A stretch of 64,000 nt of DNA from Aeromonas lusitana (lineage in GTDB: Bacteria > Pseudomonadota > Gammaproteobacteria > Enterobacterales > Aeromonadaceae), in contig NZ_PGCP01000013.1 in NCBI RefSeq assembly GCF_002812985.1, positions 124,001 to 188,000 on the forward strand. Direction: 5' to 3'. The notes beneath the pieces are model-generated. The model saw only the letters and a program-made list of their open reading frames with translations, did not search any database and was not told the origin of the DNA. Positions 1 to 7,887 of this stretch are shown piece after piece. The first letter of the stretch is position 1. Each line of letters starts with the position of its first letter. The translations under genes and the position numbers were made by a program.

Positions 1-56
1 CTGTAGGCGTGGGTACTGGCGACTGTGTGGGTGTGGGTATCGACCGTATACTTCAT
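1..56 (-). CDS. ycdX: PHP-domain phosphatase, YcdX-like (5' end only)
   Basis: Only the first 18 codons are in the window; the gene continues past position 1. The reading begins MKYTVDTHTHTVAS and runs into STHAY, which closely matches the N-terminus of E. coli YcdX (a PHP-family metal-dependent phosphatase), including the first metal-binding His-x-His pair. A GGGGAGAAG Shine-Dalgarno sequence directly precedes the ATG, which supports this start. The gene is transcribed leftward, away from the structured region at 130-281. The identification rests on a short stretch, but the motif is distinctive. Confidence 0.7.
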   Translation of the reverse strand, partial: MKYTVDTHTHTVASTHAY

Positions 57-129
57 CTTCTCTCCCCTCTGGCATGAGGCGACAGGATAGCAAGATTGGC
101 GGGGGCGGGCCATGTGGTGGCTTGCCATA

Positions 130-281
130 CTTTGTCACAAATTCCGGCGGAACTGACAAAGTCTGGCCATCTTTGCCTGCGAGGATGAGCCCATCGATGC
201 AAGCCTGAACTCTCATCGAGGGGTCGTAACTGGATGATTCGACCCGATTTCCCCACCGTCGCCCCTGCGACGGTTTTTTTT
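130..281 (+). other. Structured intergenic region, possible small RNA
   Basis: Four inverted repeats lie in a row. CTTTGTCA (130-137) pairs with TGACAAAG (154-161), enclosing TTCCG/CGGAA (142-146 and 148-152). GATGAG (184-189) pairs with CTCATC (212-217). GGGTCG (221-226) pairs with CGACCC (240-245). The last is the terminator hairpin at 256-273 with eight T on the plus strand. The order ends like a plus-strand structured RNA, and no plausible plus-strand ORF lies here. No convincing promoter was found and the family is not recognised. It could instead be the leader or operator region of the divergent ycdX-like gene. Confidence 0.3.
256..281 (+). terminator. Rho-independent terminator
   Basis: A perfect 7-bp stem, CCGTCGC (256-262) with GCGACGG (267-273), encloses a CCCT loop and is followed by eight T. 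It acts on plus-strand transcripts, yet no plus-strand gene is visible upstream within the window. This is the main reason to suspect a small transcript at 130-281. Confidence 0.75.
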
Positions 282-315
282 GGCCAAATGCCCCTGTAGT
301 CCTCTTCGAACAGAT

Positions 316-349
316 AAAAAATGCCCAACTAACAAGGTGTTAGTTGGGC
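316..349 (-). terminator. Rho-independent terminator (minus strand)
   Basis: A perfect 12-bp stem, GCCCAACTAACA (323-334) with TGTTAGTTGGGC (338-349) around a 3-nt loop, is followed on the minus strand by ATTTTTTATC. It must end a leftward transcript that starts between here and psrA, because psrA itself runs rightward. Confidence 0.75.
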
Positions 350-354
350 GAGAC

Positions 355-441
355 TTAATGTTTAATTGCAGTGGCATAGATATAGAGTTCCGTTTCCCGG
401 CTAAGTTCCCGCCTTGTTCCCTCTTTTTTGATTAAAAACAT
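355..441 (-). CDS. Possible 28-residue small protein
   Basis: A short reading frame begins MFLIKKEGTRREL and ends YIYATAIKH, with its stop codon 5 nt before the strong minus-strand terminator at 316-349. That placement is why it is listed. There is no good Shine-Dalgarno sequence (only GGCGAA just before the ATG) and no recognised family. It would be transcribed divergently from psrA, from a promoter near or inside the PsrA operator region. It could equally be the 3' part of a non-coding small RNA or the decayed end of a lost gene. Confidence 0.25.
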   Translation of the reverse strand: MFLIKKEGTRRELSRETELYIYATAIKH

Positions 442-466
442 TTCGCCAACACCTGTTCACATTCTC

Positions 467-511
467 TTGACATGTCTGGGCGTGAAACGTACTTTTTAAA
501 CATTCGTTTAA
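467..511 (+). promoter_or_regulatory. psrA promoter with PsrA-type operator
   Basis: TTGACA (467-472), a 17-nt spacer and TACTTT (490-495) form a good sigma-70 promoter. Immediately downstream is TTAAACATTCGTTTAA (496-511), a perfect 6-bp inverted repeat with a 4-nt spacer. It fits the GAAAC-N4-GTTTC type of site described for PsrA regulators. Its position over the transcription start suggests that PsrA represses its own gene and the downstream fadE until fatty acyl signals release it. The site is seen directly; the autoregulation is inferred. Confidence 0.65.
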
Positions 512-523
512 GTGAGGTGTCCA

Positions 524-1177
524 GTGAGTAAAATCGATACCAAAAACCGTATTCTCGATGCCGCCGAGGTGTTGTTCGCCGAGCGGGGGTTTGCCGATAC
601 CTCTTTGCGTCTGATCACCAGCGAGGCCGATGTCAACCTGGCCTCGGTCAATTACCACTTCGGCTCCAAGAAGGAGCTGATCCAGGCGGTGCTCGATCGC
701 TACCTGAGCCTCTTCATGCCGGAGCTGGATGCGCGCCTGCAGACCCTGATGGCGCAAGATCAGCTGACCCTGCTGCAGGTGTTTGAAAGCTTCGTCGATC
801 CCCTGATGAAGCTGGTGGCGGTGCGCACCAACGGGCCTGCCATCTTCATGCAGCTGCTGGGACGCGGCTATATCGACAGCCAGGGTCACCTGCGCCGTTT
901 CATCACCACCCATTATGGCGCGACCCTGCACGGGATCACCCAGGCTATCTCCAAGGCCAATCCGGCCCTGTCGCCGGCGGACCTGTTCTGGCGTCTGCAC
1001 TTCACTCTGGGCACAGTCGTGTTCACCATGGCCTCCGCCGATGCCCTGCGCGACATCGCCCAGGCCGACTTTGGCCAGCAGCTGGATGTGGAAGGGCTGG
1101 TACGCAACGTTATTCCTTATCTGGCGTCCGGTGTCGGGGCGCCCGTGGAGTCGACCAGGCTCTCCCTGGCCGTGTAA
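524..1177 (+). CDS. psrA: TetR-family fatty acid regulator PsrA
   Basis: This is a 217-residue TetR-type repressor. The N-terminal helix-turn-helix (about residues 26-46, TSLRLITSEADVNLASVNYH) and the C-terminal ligand domain, including RLHFTLGTVVFTMASADALR, closely follow Pseudomonas PsrA, which binds long-chain fatty acids. I chose the GTG at 524 because GAGGTG at 513-518 is well spaced for it; an upstream in-frame GTG at 512 overlaps this Shine-Dalgarno sequence. fadE begins 47 bp downstream with no terminator between, so the two probably form an operon. Control is probably through the palindrome at 496-511. Confidence 0.88.
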   Translation: MSKIDTKNRILDAAEVLFAERGFADTSLRLITSEADVNLASVNYHFGSKKELIQAVLDRYLSLFMPELDARLQTLMAQDQLTLLQVFESFVDPLMKLVAVRTNGPAIFMQLLGRGYIDSQGHLRRFITTHYGATLHGITQAISKANPALSPADLFWRLHFTLGTVVFTMASADALRDIAQADFGQQLDVEGLVRNVIPYLASGVGAPVESTRLSLAV

Positions 1178-1224
1178 CACCTAACAATAATCAACGGAAA
1201 CAGTGAAATAAAAGGAACTTTCGT

Positions 1225-3549
1225 ATGATCACATTGCTTGTCCTGCTGGTGCTGGCGATAGCCGTGGTGCTCGGCGTACCCTCCATCCGTAAAAAGGTGG
1301 TGACCCGCCCCGTGTTCGGCATCTTCAAGAAGATACTGCCGCCGCTGTCGGCCACCGAGCGGGAGGCCATGGAGGCCGGCTCCGTCTGGTGGGATGGCGA
1401 GTTGTTCCGCGGCAACCCCGACTGGAAAAAACTGCATGGTTACGGCAAGGCGACCCTGACCGCCGAGGAGCAGGCCTTCATCGACAATCAGGTCGAAACC
1501 CTGCTCGCCATGGTGGACGACTTCAAGATCGTCAACGAGACCAAGGATCTGCCGGAGCCCGTGTGGGACTACCTGAAGAAGGAAGGCTTCTTCGCGCTGA
1601 TCATCCCGAAATCCTACGGTGGTCGTGAGTTCTCGGCGATTGCCAACTCCACTATCGTCACCCGCATCGCCACCAAGAGCCTGAGCGTGGCGGTCACCGT
1701 CATGGTGCCGAACTCGCTTGGCCCGGGTGAGCTGCTGATGCACTACGGTACCCAGGCCCAGAAGGACTTCTGGCTGCCGGGTCTGGCCAACGGCAAGGAA
1801 GTTCCCTGCTTCGCCCTGACCGGCCCGGAAGCGGGTTCCGATGCCGGCGCCATCCCGGACAAGGGGATCGTCTGCAAGGGCATGTACAAGGGGGAGGAAG
1901 TCCTCGGTCTTCGCCTGAACTGGAACAAGCGCTACATCACCCTGGCGCCGCGCGCCACCGTGCTGGGGCTGGCGTTCAAGATGTATGACCCGGACAAACT
2001 GCTGGGGGACAAGGAAGAGATCGGCATCACCTGTGCCCTGATCCCGACCAACCACCCGGGTGTGCGGGTCGGCGATCGCCACTACCCCATGGGGCTGGCG
2101 TTCCTGAACGGCCCAACCTTCGGCAAGGATGTGTTCATTCCGCTCGACTGGATCATCGGTGGCCCTGAATACGCGGGTCGCGGCTGGCGCATGCTGGTGG
2201 AATGCCTCTCCGCCGGTCGCGGCATCTCTCTGCCGGCCCTGGGTACCGCCTGCGGTCACATGGCGAGTCGCACCGTGGGTGCCTACTCCTATGTGCGCAA
2301 ACAGTTCGGCATGTCCATCGGCAAGTTCGAAGGGGTGCAAGAGGCGCTGGCTCGCATCGGCGGCCTGACCTATCAGCTGGAAGGGGCTCGTCGCATGACC
2401 GCAGGCTCCCTGGACTTGGGGCAGGCACCGGCCATCGTCACCGCGATCTCCAAGTACCACATGACCGAGATGGCGCGCCAGATCATGGATGACTCCATGG
2501 ACATCCACGCCGGTCGTGCCATCCAGCTCGGTCCGAAGAACTACACCGGCTACGCCTACATGGGCATTCCGGTGGCCATCACGGTGGAAGGGGCCAACAT
2601 ACTGACCCGCAACCTGATGATCTTCGGCCAGGGCGCCACCCGTTGCCATCCTTATGTGTTCGCCGAGCTGGAAGCCGCCGCCGACACCGACGTGGAGCGT
2701 GGCCTCGAGAAGTTCGACACCCTGCTGATGAAGCACATCGCGTTTGGTACCGGCAACTTCTTCGGCGCCCTGTTCCAGGGGCTGACCCTGGGCCAGTTCA
2801 ACGGCTCCCCGGTGGGCGGTGAAACCGCACGCTATTACAAGCAGCTGTCTCGCATGAGCAAGGGGCTGGCGCTGTGCGCCGACGTCTCCATGCTGATGCT
2901 GGGTGGGGATCTCAAGCGCAAGGAGATGATCTCCGCCCGTCTGGGCGACGTGCTGAGCCACCTCTATCTGGCCTCCGCCACCCTCAAGCACTACGAGGAT
3001 CAGGGCCGCATGGTTTCCGATCTGCCGTTCGTGCAGTACGCGGTGGAACGCAACCTTTATCTCATCGGCAAGGCGTTCGAGGGCTTCTTCCAGAACTTCC
3101 CGAACAAGGTGGTCGGTGCCGTGCTCAAGCGAGTGGTGTTCCCGTTCGGCGTCGGTTACAAGATGCCGGCAGACGATCGCTGCCACGCCATCTGTCTGGC
3201 CATGATGAAGCCGGGCGAGTTCCGCGACCGTCTGACCGCCCTCTGCTACGTGGGCAAGGATGATGCGGATCCGGTCGGTCTGATGGAGCGTGCCTTCCAG
3301 GCCATGGTCGCCGTCCAGCCCATCGAGAAGAAGCTGGTGCAGGCCCAGAAAGAGGGCAAGCTGCCACGCAAGATGGCCCTGCCCGAGCTGGTCGCCGCCG
3401 CCCTGTCCCAGTCCATCCTGAGCCAGGATGAGGCGGACAAGCTGCTGGCCGCCGATGCCCTGCGCTACGAGGCGATCCAGGTGGATAACTTCGCCCCGGG
3501 TGAGCTGGAGGGACTGTCTCAACCGGCCCCGGCGGTACACGCCGCCTGA
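1225..3549 (+). CDS. fadE: Acyl-CoA dehydrogenase FadE
   Basis: The 774-residue protein matches the long FadE type of acyl-CoA dehydrogenase (E. coli FadE is about 814 residues), the FAD enzyme of the first beta-oxidation step. An N-terminal hydrophobic helix (residues 1-20, MITLLVLLVLAIAVVLGVPS) suggests membrane attachment. Family features include the FALTGPEAGSDAGA flavin-site segment and AGRGISLPALGTACGH. The C-terminal third is the FadE-specific extension (DUF1974-like). AAAGGAAC is the ribosome binding site. It lies in a probable operon with psrA, so its expression should follow fatty acid supply. Confidence 0.93.
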   Translation: MITLLVLLVLAIAVVLGVPSIRKKVVTRPVFGIFKKILPPLSATEREAMEAGSVWWDGELFRGNPDWKKLHGYGKATLTAEEQAFIDNQVETLLAMVDDFKIVNETKDLPEPVWDYLKKEGFFALIIPKSYGGREFSAIANSTIVTRIATKSLSVAVTVMVPNSLGPGELLMHYGTQAQKDFWLPGLANGKEVPCFALTGPEAGSDAGAIPDKGIVCKGMYKGEEVLGLRLNWNKRYITLAPRATVLGLAFKMYDPDKLLGDKEEIGITCALIPTNHPGVRVGDRHYPMGLAFLNGPTFGKDVFIPLDWIIGGPEYAGRGWRMLVECLSAGRGISLPALGTACGHMASRTVGAYSYVRKQFGMSIGKFEGVQEALARIGGLTYQLEGARRMTAGSLDLGQAPAIVTAISKYHMTEMARQIMDDSMDIHAGRAIQLGPKNYTGYAYMGIPVAITVEGANILTRNLMIFGQGATRCHPYVFAELEAAADTDVERGLEKFDTLLMKHIAFGTGNFFGALFQGLTLGQFNGSPVGGETARYYKQLSRMSKGLALCADVSMLMLGGDLKRKEMISARLGDVLSHLYLASATLKHYEDQGRMVSDLPFVQYAVERNLYLIGKAFEGFFQNFPNKVVGAVLKRVVFPFGVGYKMPADDRCHAICLAMMKPGEFRDRLTALCYVGKDDADPVGLMERAFQAMVAVQPIEKKLVQAQKEGKLPRKMALPELVAAALSQSILSQDEADKLLAADALRYEAIQVDNFAPGELEGLSQPAPAVHAA

Positions 3550-3565
3550 GTCTGATACACGATTG

Positions 3566-3594
3566 AAAAACCGGCCCATGTGGCCGGTTTTTTT
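3566..3594 (+). terminator. Terminator after fadE
   Basis: CCGGCC (3571-3576) pairs with GGCCGG (3582-3587), extended by flanking A and T runs, with seven T at 3588-3594. It ends the psrA-fadE transcript. Confidence 0.85.
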
Positions 3595-3711
3595 GTTGTT
3601 TAACCAAGCATTTACAATGCTGATTAATTCCAGTTTAATGCAATGGCCCTCACCCTTGGGCAGGAAGCCAGGCCAGCGGAATGGCCGATAACAACAACTC
3701 AGGAAGAGTGA

Positions 3712-6700
3712 ATGAACCTCGCCAAAACGGCGATCGAACGCCCCATCTGGGTGGCGGTCTCGGTCGTGCTTATTTTTCTGCTGGGCCTGCTCAGCATCCG
3801 GGGGCTGCCTATCCAGCTGTTCCCCGACATCGAACGTCCTCACCTCAATATCTCGGTGAGCTGGCGCTCCGCCTCGCCCCAAGAGATGGAGTCCGAGATA
3901 ACCGACCCTATAGAGCAGGAGATGCAGGGGGTGCAGGGGCTGACAAGCCTCGGCAGCAACAGCTACCCCGGCTTCACCGAGATCAACATGGAGTTTGCCC
4001 TCGGCACCGATATGCAGCGGGCCCAGCTCGACGTCATCTCACGGCTGAACCGGGTCTCCGGTCTGCCGGACCGCATCGATGGCCCCTACGTCAACAACTA
4101 CAGCAGCAACGACACCCTCACCTTCTTCTTCATCCAGCAACTGTCCGGCGCCAAGGGGGGGATAGACGATCACCAGGCGCTGATCGAGGCACGGGTCAAA
4201 CCTGAGCTGGAGCGGATCCCCGGTGTCTCCACCGTGGAGGTGGAGGGGATCAACGAGCGTCAGATCCAGGTGCGCTTCGACCCTTACCGCGCCGCCGAGC
4301 TCGGGGTGGAGATCCCCGTGCTCGCCAGTCGGGCCAGCACCGACTGGGACGTGTCCGCCGGCACCCTCGACATAGGCCGCTGGGAGTACAAGCTGCGCTT
4401 CGCCGGTCGCTACGACGTGGAGACGCTGGGGGACAAGGTGGTGGACTGGCGCGATGGCCTGCCCATCTACCTGAGGGACGTGGCCGAGGTGCGGCTGGCC
4501 CGGGAGGAGAACCCGGTGCTGCGCATCCAGAACGGCAACACCGCCATCGCGGCCCAGATCTTCAAGGAGAGCGGCGCCAATGCGCTGGCGGCACTAGAGG
4601 GGATCAAGGCCAAGGTAGGGGAGCTCAACCGGGAAGTGCTGGAGCCGGTCGGTCTGCATATGGAGCAGTCGTTTGACGCCTCCTTGTACATCAACCGGGC
4701 GGTGGGCATGGTGACCGCCAACCTGGGGCTGGGGGTGCTGCTCTCCTGCGCCATCCTCTGGCTGTTCCTGCGCCAGTTGAAGGCGACCCTGATGATAGCG
4801 ATCGCCATCCCCATCAGCATCATGCTCACCTTCTGCCTGCTCAAGGTGATGGGGCGCACCCTCAACGTCATCTCCCTTGCCGGTATCGCCTTCGCGGTGG
4901 GCATGGTGCTGGATGCGGCCATCGTCGTGCTGGAGAGCATCTATCGGCGCCACGAGCGGGGGGATATCAGCAAGGCGGAGGCGGCGCTGGAGGGGACCAG
5001 CCGGGTTTGGACGGCGCTGGTGGCCTCGACCCTGACCACGGTCGCCATCTTCCTGCCGGTATTGTTGCTCAACGACGTCGAGGGGCAGCTGTTTGCGGAT
5101 CTCGCCCTCACCATCGCCTGCGCCGTCACCGTCTCCATGCTGGTGGCGGTGACCGTCTTGCCGGCGGTGGCCGCGCGCTGGATGGGGCGCGAACGCCTAA
5201 CGGACCCTTATGACAGCCTGTGGCAGCGCACCACCCGCCACGTGATCCGCTTGACCGCGACCCCTCGCCGGCGCTGGACCATCATCACCCTGATGATGAG
5301 CCTGCCCGTGCTGGCGAGCTGGCTGCTGCTGCCCAAGATGAACTACCTGCCGGACGTAAAGCGCGACGCCATCGATGTGTGGATGACCTTCACCCCTGGG
5401 GTCAACCCCAAAGCCCAGCGCGAAGAGGTGATAGACACCCTGATCGCCCGGCTGGATCCCTATATGAAGGGGCTCAAGGAGCCGGCCCTCAAGAACTACT
5501 ACATATTGCGCTACCCGGGCGGCGCCCAGATCGGGGTTCGCCCCAAGGACGAGGCCCAGATCAAGGTGCTCGAACGCCTGCTGATGGACGACCTGCTCGC
5601 CAATATCCCGGACACCCAGGCCTTCGGCGGCCAGGGCTCCCTGTTTGGCGGCTTCGACAGCGAGAACAGCATCTCCTTGCTCATTCAAGGGGGCACCCTG
5701 CCCGAGCTCTATCGGGCGGCCCGCGAGAGCATGCACATAGTGCAAAAAGACCTGCCGGGAGCCCAGGTAAGGCCCGAGCCCGGTCTCGACTTTACCGCCC
5801 CCGAGCTGAGGCTGGTGCCGCAGGACAGGCGGCTGGCGGAGGTGGGCTGGGATCGCACCCCCATGCCCACCATCATCCAGACCTTCGGGGATGGCCTGCG
5901 GGTGGGCGAGTATTTCGATGGGGAAGACAGGCTGGATATCCTGCTGATGGGGCAGAGCTCGGCCAACCCGGATGAGCTCAGGGCCGTGCCGCTCGCGACC
6001 CCGTCCGGGCGCATTGTGCCTCTCGGCGAATTGTTGCGGGTGGAGCACAACCTGGGGCCGGAGAGCATCTTTCGGGCCGACGGCCGGCGCAGCATCCAGC
6101 TCTGGATCACCCCGCCGCAAGGCATGAGCATGGAGCAGGTGCTGGAGACCTTGCAGAGCAAGAGCTTCGCCGCCATCCGGCCAATCCTGCCGGCGGGCGG
6201 GGAGCTGCAGGTCGCCGGCAATGCCGACAGCCTGCAACAGGCGCTGGACAACCTCGGCAGTATCTTCCTGTTTGCCGTGATGATCCTGCTCATCTTGCTG
6301 TGGGGCGTGTTCGCCTCCTTGAAAGACGCCATCCTGGTGCTGCTGACCCTGCCACTTGCCACCGTTGGAGGCGTGCTGGCGCTGCACCTGAGCGGCCTGC
6401 TGGTGCCGCTGCCGATGGATCTGCTGACCATCATAGGCTTCGTCATCCTGCTGGGGCTGGTGGTCAACAACGCCATCTTGCTGGTGCACCAGACCCGCAC
6501 CGCGGAGCGGGAAGGGATGAGCCGACCCGAAGCGGTGGCCGATGCGCTGCAAAGCCGGATGCGTCCCATCGCCATGACCAGCCTGACCAGCATCTTCGGC
6601 ATGTTGCCCCTGATGCTGAGCCCGAGCGAGGGCAGCGAGATCTACCGGGGACTGGCCACCGTCATCGTCGGCGGCATGAGCTGCAGCACCCTGTTTACCC

Positions 6701-6792
6701 TGATCCTGTTACCCGCCTTCCTGCGACTGGGGGAGCGGGTGGAGACGCCGCACGCCATCGGGCAGCGGGAGTGTGCAAGGAGCGCAATATGA
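3712..6792 (+). CDS. RND efflux permease
   Basis: A 1026-residue inner-membrane proton-driven exporter of the AcrB/MexB superfamily. It has the usual plan: TM1 at residues 12-30, a first periplasmic loop, TM2-TM6 around 330-500, a second loop and a final TM block around 840-1000. In TM4 the usual Asp-Asp pair reads MVLDAAIVVLE, so D401 is followed by A402, as in some heavy-metal and divergent pumps. AGGAAGAG precedes the ATG. The adaptor gene follows with an ATGA overlap, so they are translationally coupled. No outer-membrane channel is encoded here; a TolC from elsewhere is presumably used. The substrate cannot be told. Confidence 0.9.
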   Translation: MNLAKTAIERPIWVAVSVVLIFLLGLLSIRGLPIQLFPDIERPHLNISVSWRSASPQEMESEITDPIEQEMQGVQGLTSLGSNSYPGFTEINMEFALGTDMQRAQLDVISRLNRVSGLPDRIDGPYVNNYSSNDTLTFFFIQQLSGAKGGIDDHQALIEARVKPELERIPGVSTVEVEGINERQIQVRFDPYRAAELGVEIPVLASRASTDWDVSAGTLDIGRWEYKLRFAGRYDVETLGDKVVDWRDGLPIYLRDVAEVRLAREENPVLRIQNGNTAIAAQIFKESGANALAALEGIKAKVGELNREVLEPVGLHMEQSFDASLYINRAVGMVTANLGLGVLLSCAILWLFLRQLKATLMIAIAIPISIMLTFCLLKVMGRTLNVISLAGIAFAVGMVLDAAIVVLESIYRRHERGDISKAEAALEGTSRVWTALVASTLTTVAIFLPVLLLNDVEGQLFADLALTIACAVTVSMLVAVTVLPAVAARWMGRERLTDPYDSLWQRTTRHVIRLTATPRRRWTIITLMMSLPVLASWLLLPKMNYLPDVKRDAIDVWMTFTPGVNPKAQREEVIDTLIARLDPYMKGLKEPALKNYYILRYPGGAQIGVRPKDEAQIKVLERLLMDDLLANIPDTQAFGGQGSLFGGFDSENSISLLIQGGTLPELYRAARESMHIVQKDLPGAQVRPEPGLDFTAPELRLVPQDRRLAEVGWDRTPMPTIIQTFGDGLRVGEYFDGEDRLDILLMGQSSANPDELRAVPLATPSGRIVPLGELLRVEHNLGPESIFRADGRRSIQLWITPPQGMSMEQVLETLQSKSFAAIRPILPAGGELQVAGNADSLQQALDNLGSIFLFAVMILLILLWGVFASLKDAILVLLTLPLATVGGVLALHLSGLLVPLPMDLLTIIGFVILLGLVVNNAILLVHQTRTAEREGMSRPEAVADALQSRMRPIAMTSLTSIFGMLPLMLSPSEGSEIYRGLATVIVGGMSCSTLFTLILLPAFLRLGERVETPHAIGQRECARSAI

Positions 6793-7823
6793 AGCGAGTG
6801 ATATCAAGGATGCTGCTGGCCCTGGCCCTCGGCCTGAGTCTGTCGGCCCAGGCCAAGATGGTGACCCTGGCGGATGTGACCCAGGGGGATGCGGCGGCCA
6901 GCATCTGGGTCAGCGGCACCGTAGCGAGTCGTCAGCAGGCGGCCCTGAGCGCCGAGGTGAGCGGCCGGGTGGAGTGGATTGCCGAGTTCGGCAGCCGGGT
7001 CAAGGCAGGAGATGAGCTGCTGCGCCTCGATGGCGCCGCACTGCGACTTTCGCTCGAGCAGTCCCAGGCCGAGCAGGCCAAGGAGGAGAGCAACCTGCGC
7101 TTCACCAAGGCCGAGTTCCAGCGCCTCGAGCGGCTGCATCAGCAAAAGAGCGCTTCCCGGAGCCAGTATGACAAGGCGCGCTACGACGTGGAGCAGGCGA
7201 CCCTGGCCGAGCGGCTGGCCAGGGTCAAGGTTCGCCTGATCGAGGAACAACTGCGGCGGACCCACATCTTCGCCCCCTTCGATGGGGTGGTGAACGATCA
7301 CTTCATCCAGCCGGGGGAGCACGTGGATGCGGGCGAAAAAGCGCTGGAGTTGGTCAACCCGGATGAGCCTGACATCAGGCTGCGGGCGCCCATCGTCTGG
7401 GCCCAGCAACTGGGAGACGGGGCCAGGTTGCGGGTAGAGGGGGAGCAGCTCAGTGGTCACGGCGTCTATTACCAGCGAGCGGCGAGCGCGGACCCCAAGT
7501 CTCGCCTCATCGAGCTGCGGCTCAAACCGGAGCCGGGCCGTTTCATCATAGGCTCGCCGGTGCGGGTGGCCTTGCCCCTCGGTCAGCAGCGGACTATGCT
7601 GCTGCCAAGAGATGCACTGGTGCTTAATACTGAAGGAAGCGTGGTATACCAGGCAAAACAGGTGGGGAAAGAGCTCAAAGTCAGCAGGGTTCCGGTGACG
7701 GTATTGTTTGGTGACAGCAACCAGGTGGCGGTGAGCGGCGCCCTCAAGCAGGGGGACAAGGTGGTGGTGCGCGGCGCCGGCAGCCTGCAGGATGGCGACA
7801 AGGTGGAGCTGTTTCGTGGCTAA
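6789..7823 (+). CDS. RND periplasmic adaptor (membrane fusion protein)
   Basis: A 344-residue adaptor with a signal peptide (MKRVISRMLLALALGLSLSA). It has split biotinyl-lipoyl halves (ALSAEVSGRVEWIAEFGSRV and THIFAPFDGVVNDHFIQPG) around a coiled-coil hairpin (about residues 95-155), followed by beta-barrel and membrane-proximal domains. It would link the permease to an outer-membrane channel. The ATG overlaps the permease stop by 4 nt. In most RND operons the adaptor comes first; here the order is reversed. Confidence 0.9.
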   Translation: MKRVISRMLLALALGLSLSAQAKMVTLADVTQGDAAASIWVSGTVASRQQAALSAEVSGRVEWIAEFGSRVKAGDELLRLDGAALRLSLEQSQAEQAKEESNLRFTKAEFQRLERLHQQKSASRSQYDKARYDVEQATLAERLARVKVRLIEEQLRRTHIFAPFDGVVNDHFIQPGEHVDAGEKALELVNPDEPDIRLRAPIVWAQQLGDGARLRVEGEQLSGHGVYYQRAASADPKSRLIELRLKPEPGRFIIGSPVRVALPLGQQRTMLLPRDALVLNTEGSVVYQAKQVGKELKVSRVPVTVLFGDSNQVAVSGALKQGDKVVVRGAGSLQDGDKVELFRG

Positions 7824-7840
7824 GCCAGAATGAATCTCAT

Positions 7841-7869
7841 AAAAAACGGCTCCCGCGGGAGCCGTTTTT
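7841..7869. terminator. Bidirectional terminator between the pump operon and pykA
   Basis: The perfect palindrome ACGGCTCCCG/CGGGAGCCGT (7846-7865) is flanked by an A run on the left and a T run on the right, so it can terminate the rightward adaptor transcript and the leftward pykA transcript. Confidence 0.85.
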
Positions 7870-7887
7870 GTGGATGTCGATGGGTAC

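Noticed and set aside
53-328. 91-codon minus-strand frame at the left end
   Set aside because: It runs through the terminator and hairpins, has no ribosome binding site or family, and overlaps the real ycdX-like start.
1117-3882. 921-codon open frame antisense to fadE
   Set aside because: It is the mirror of high-GC codon usage in fadE, has a low-complexity His/Gln/Gly-rich composition and no recognisable domain; fadE is certain.
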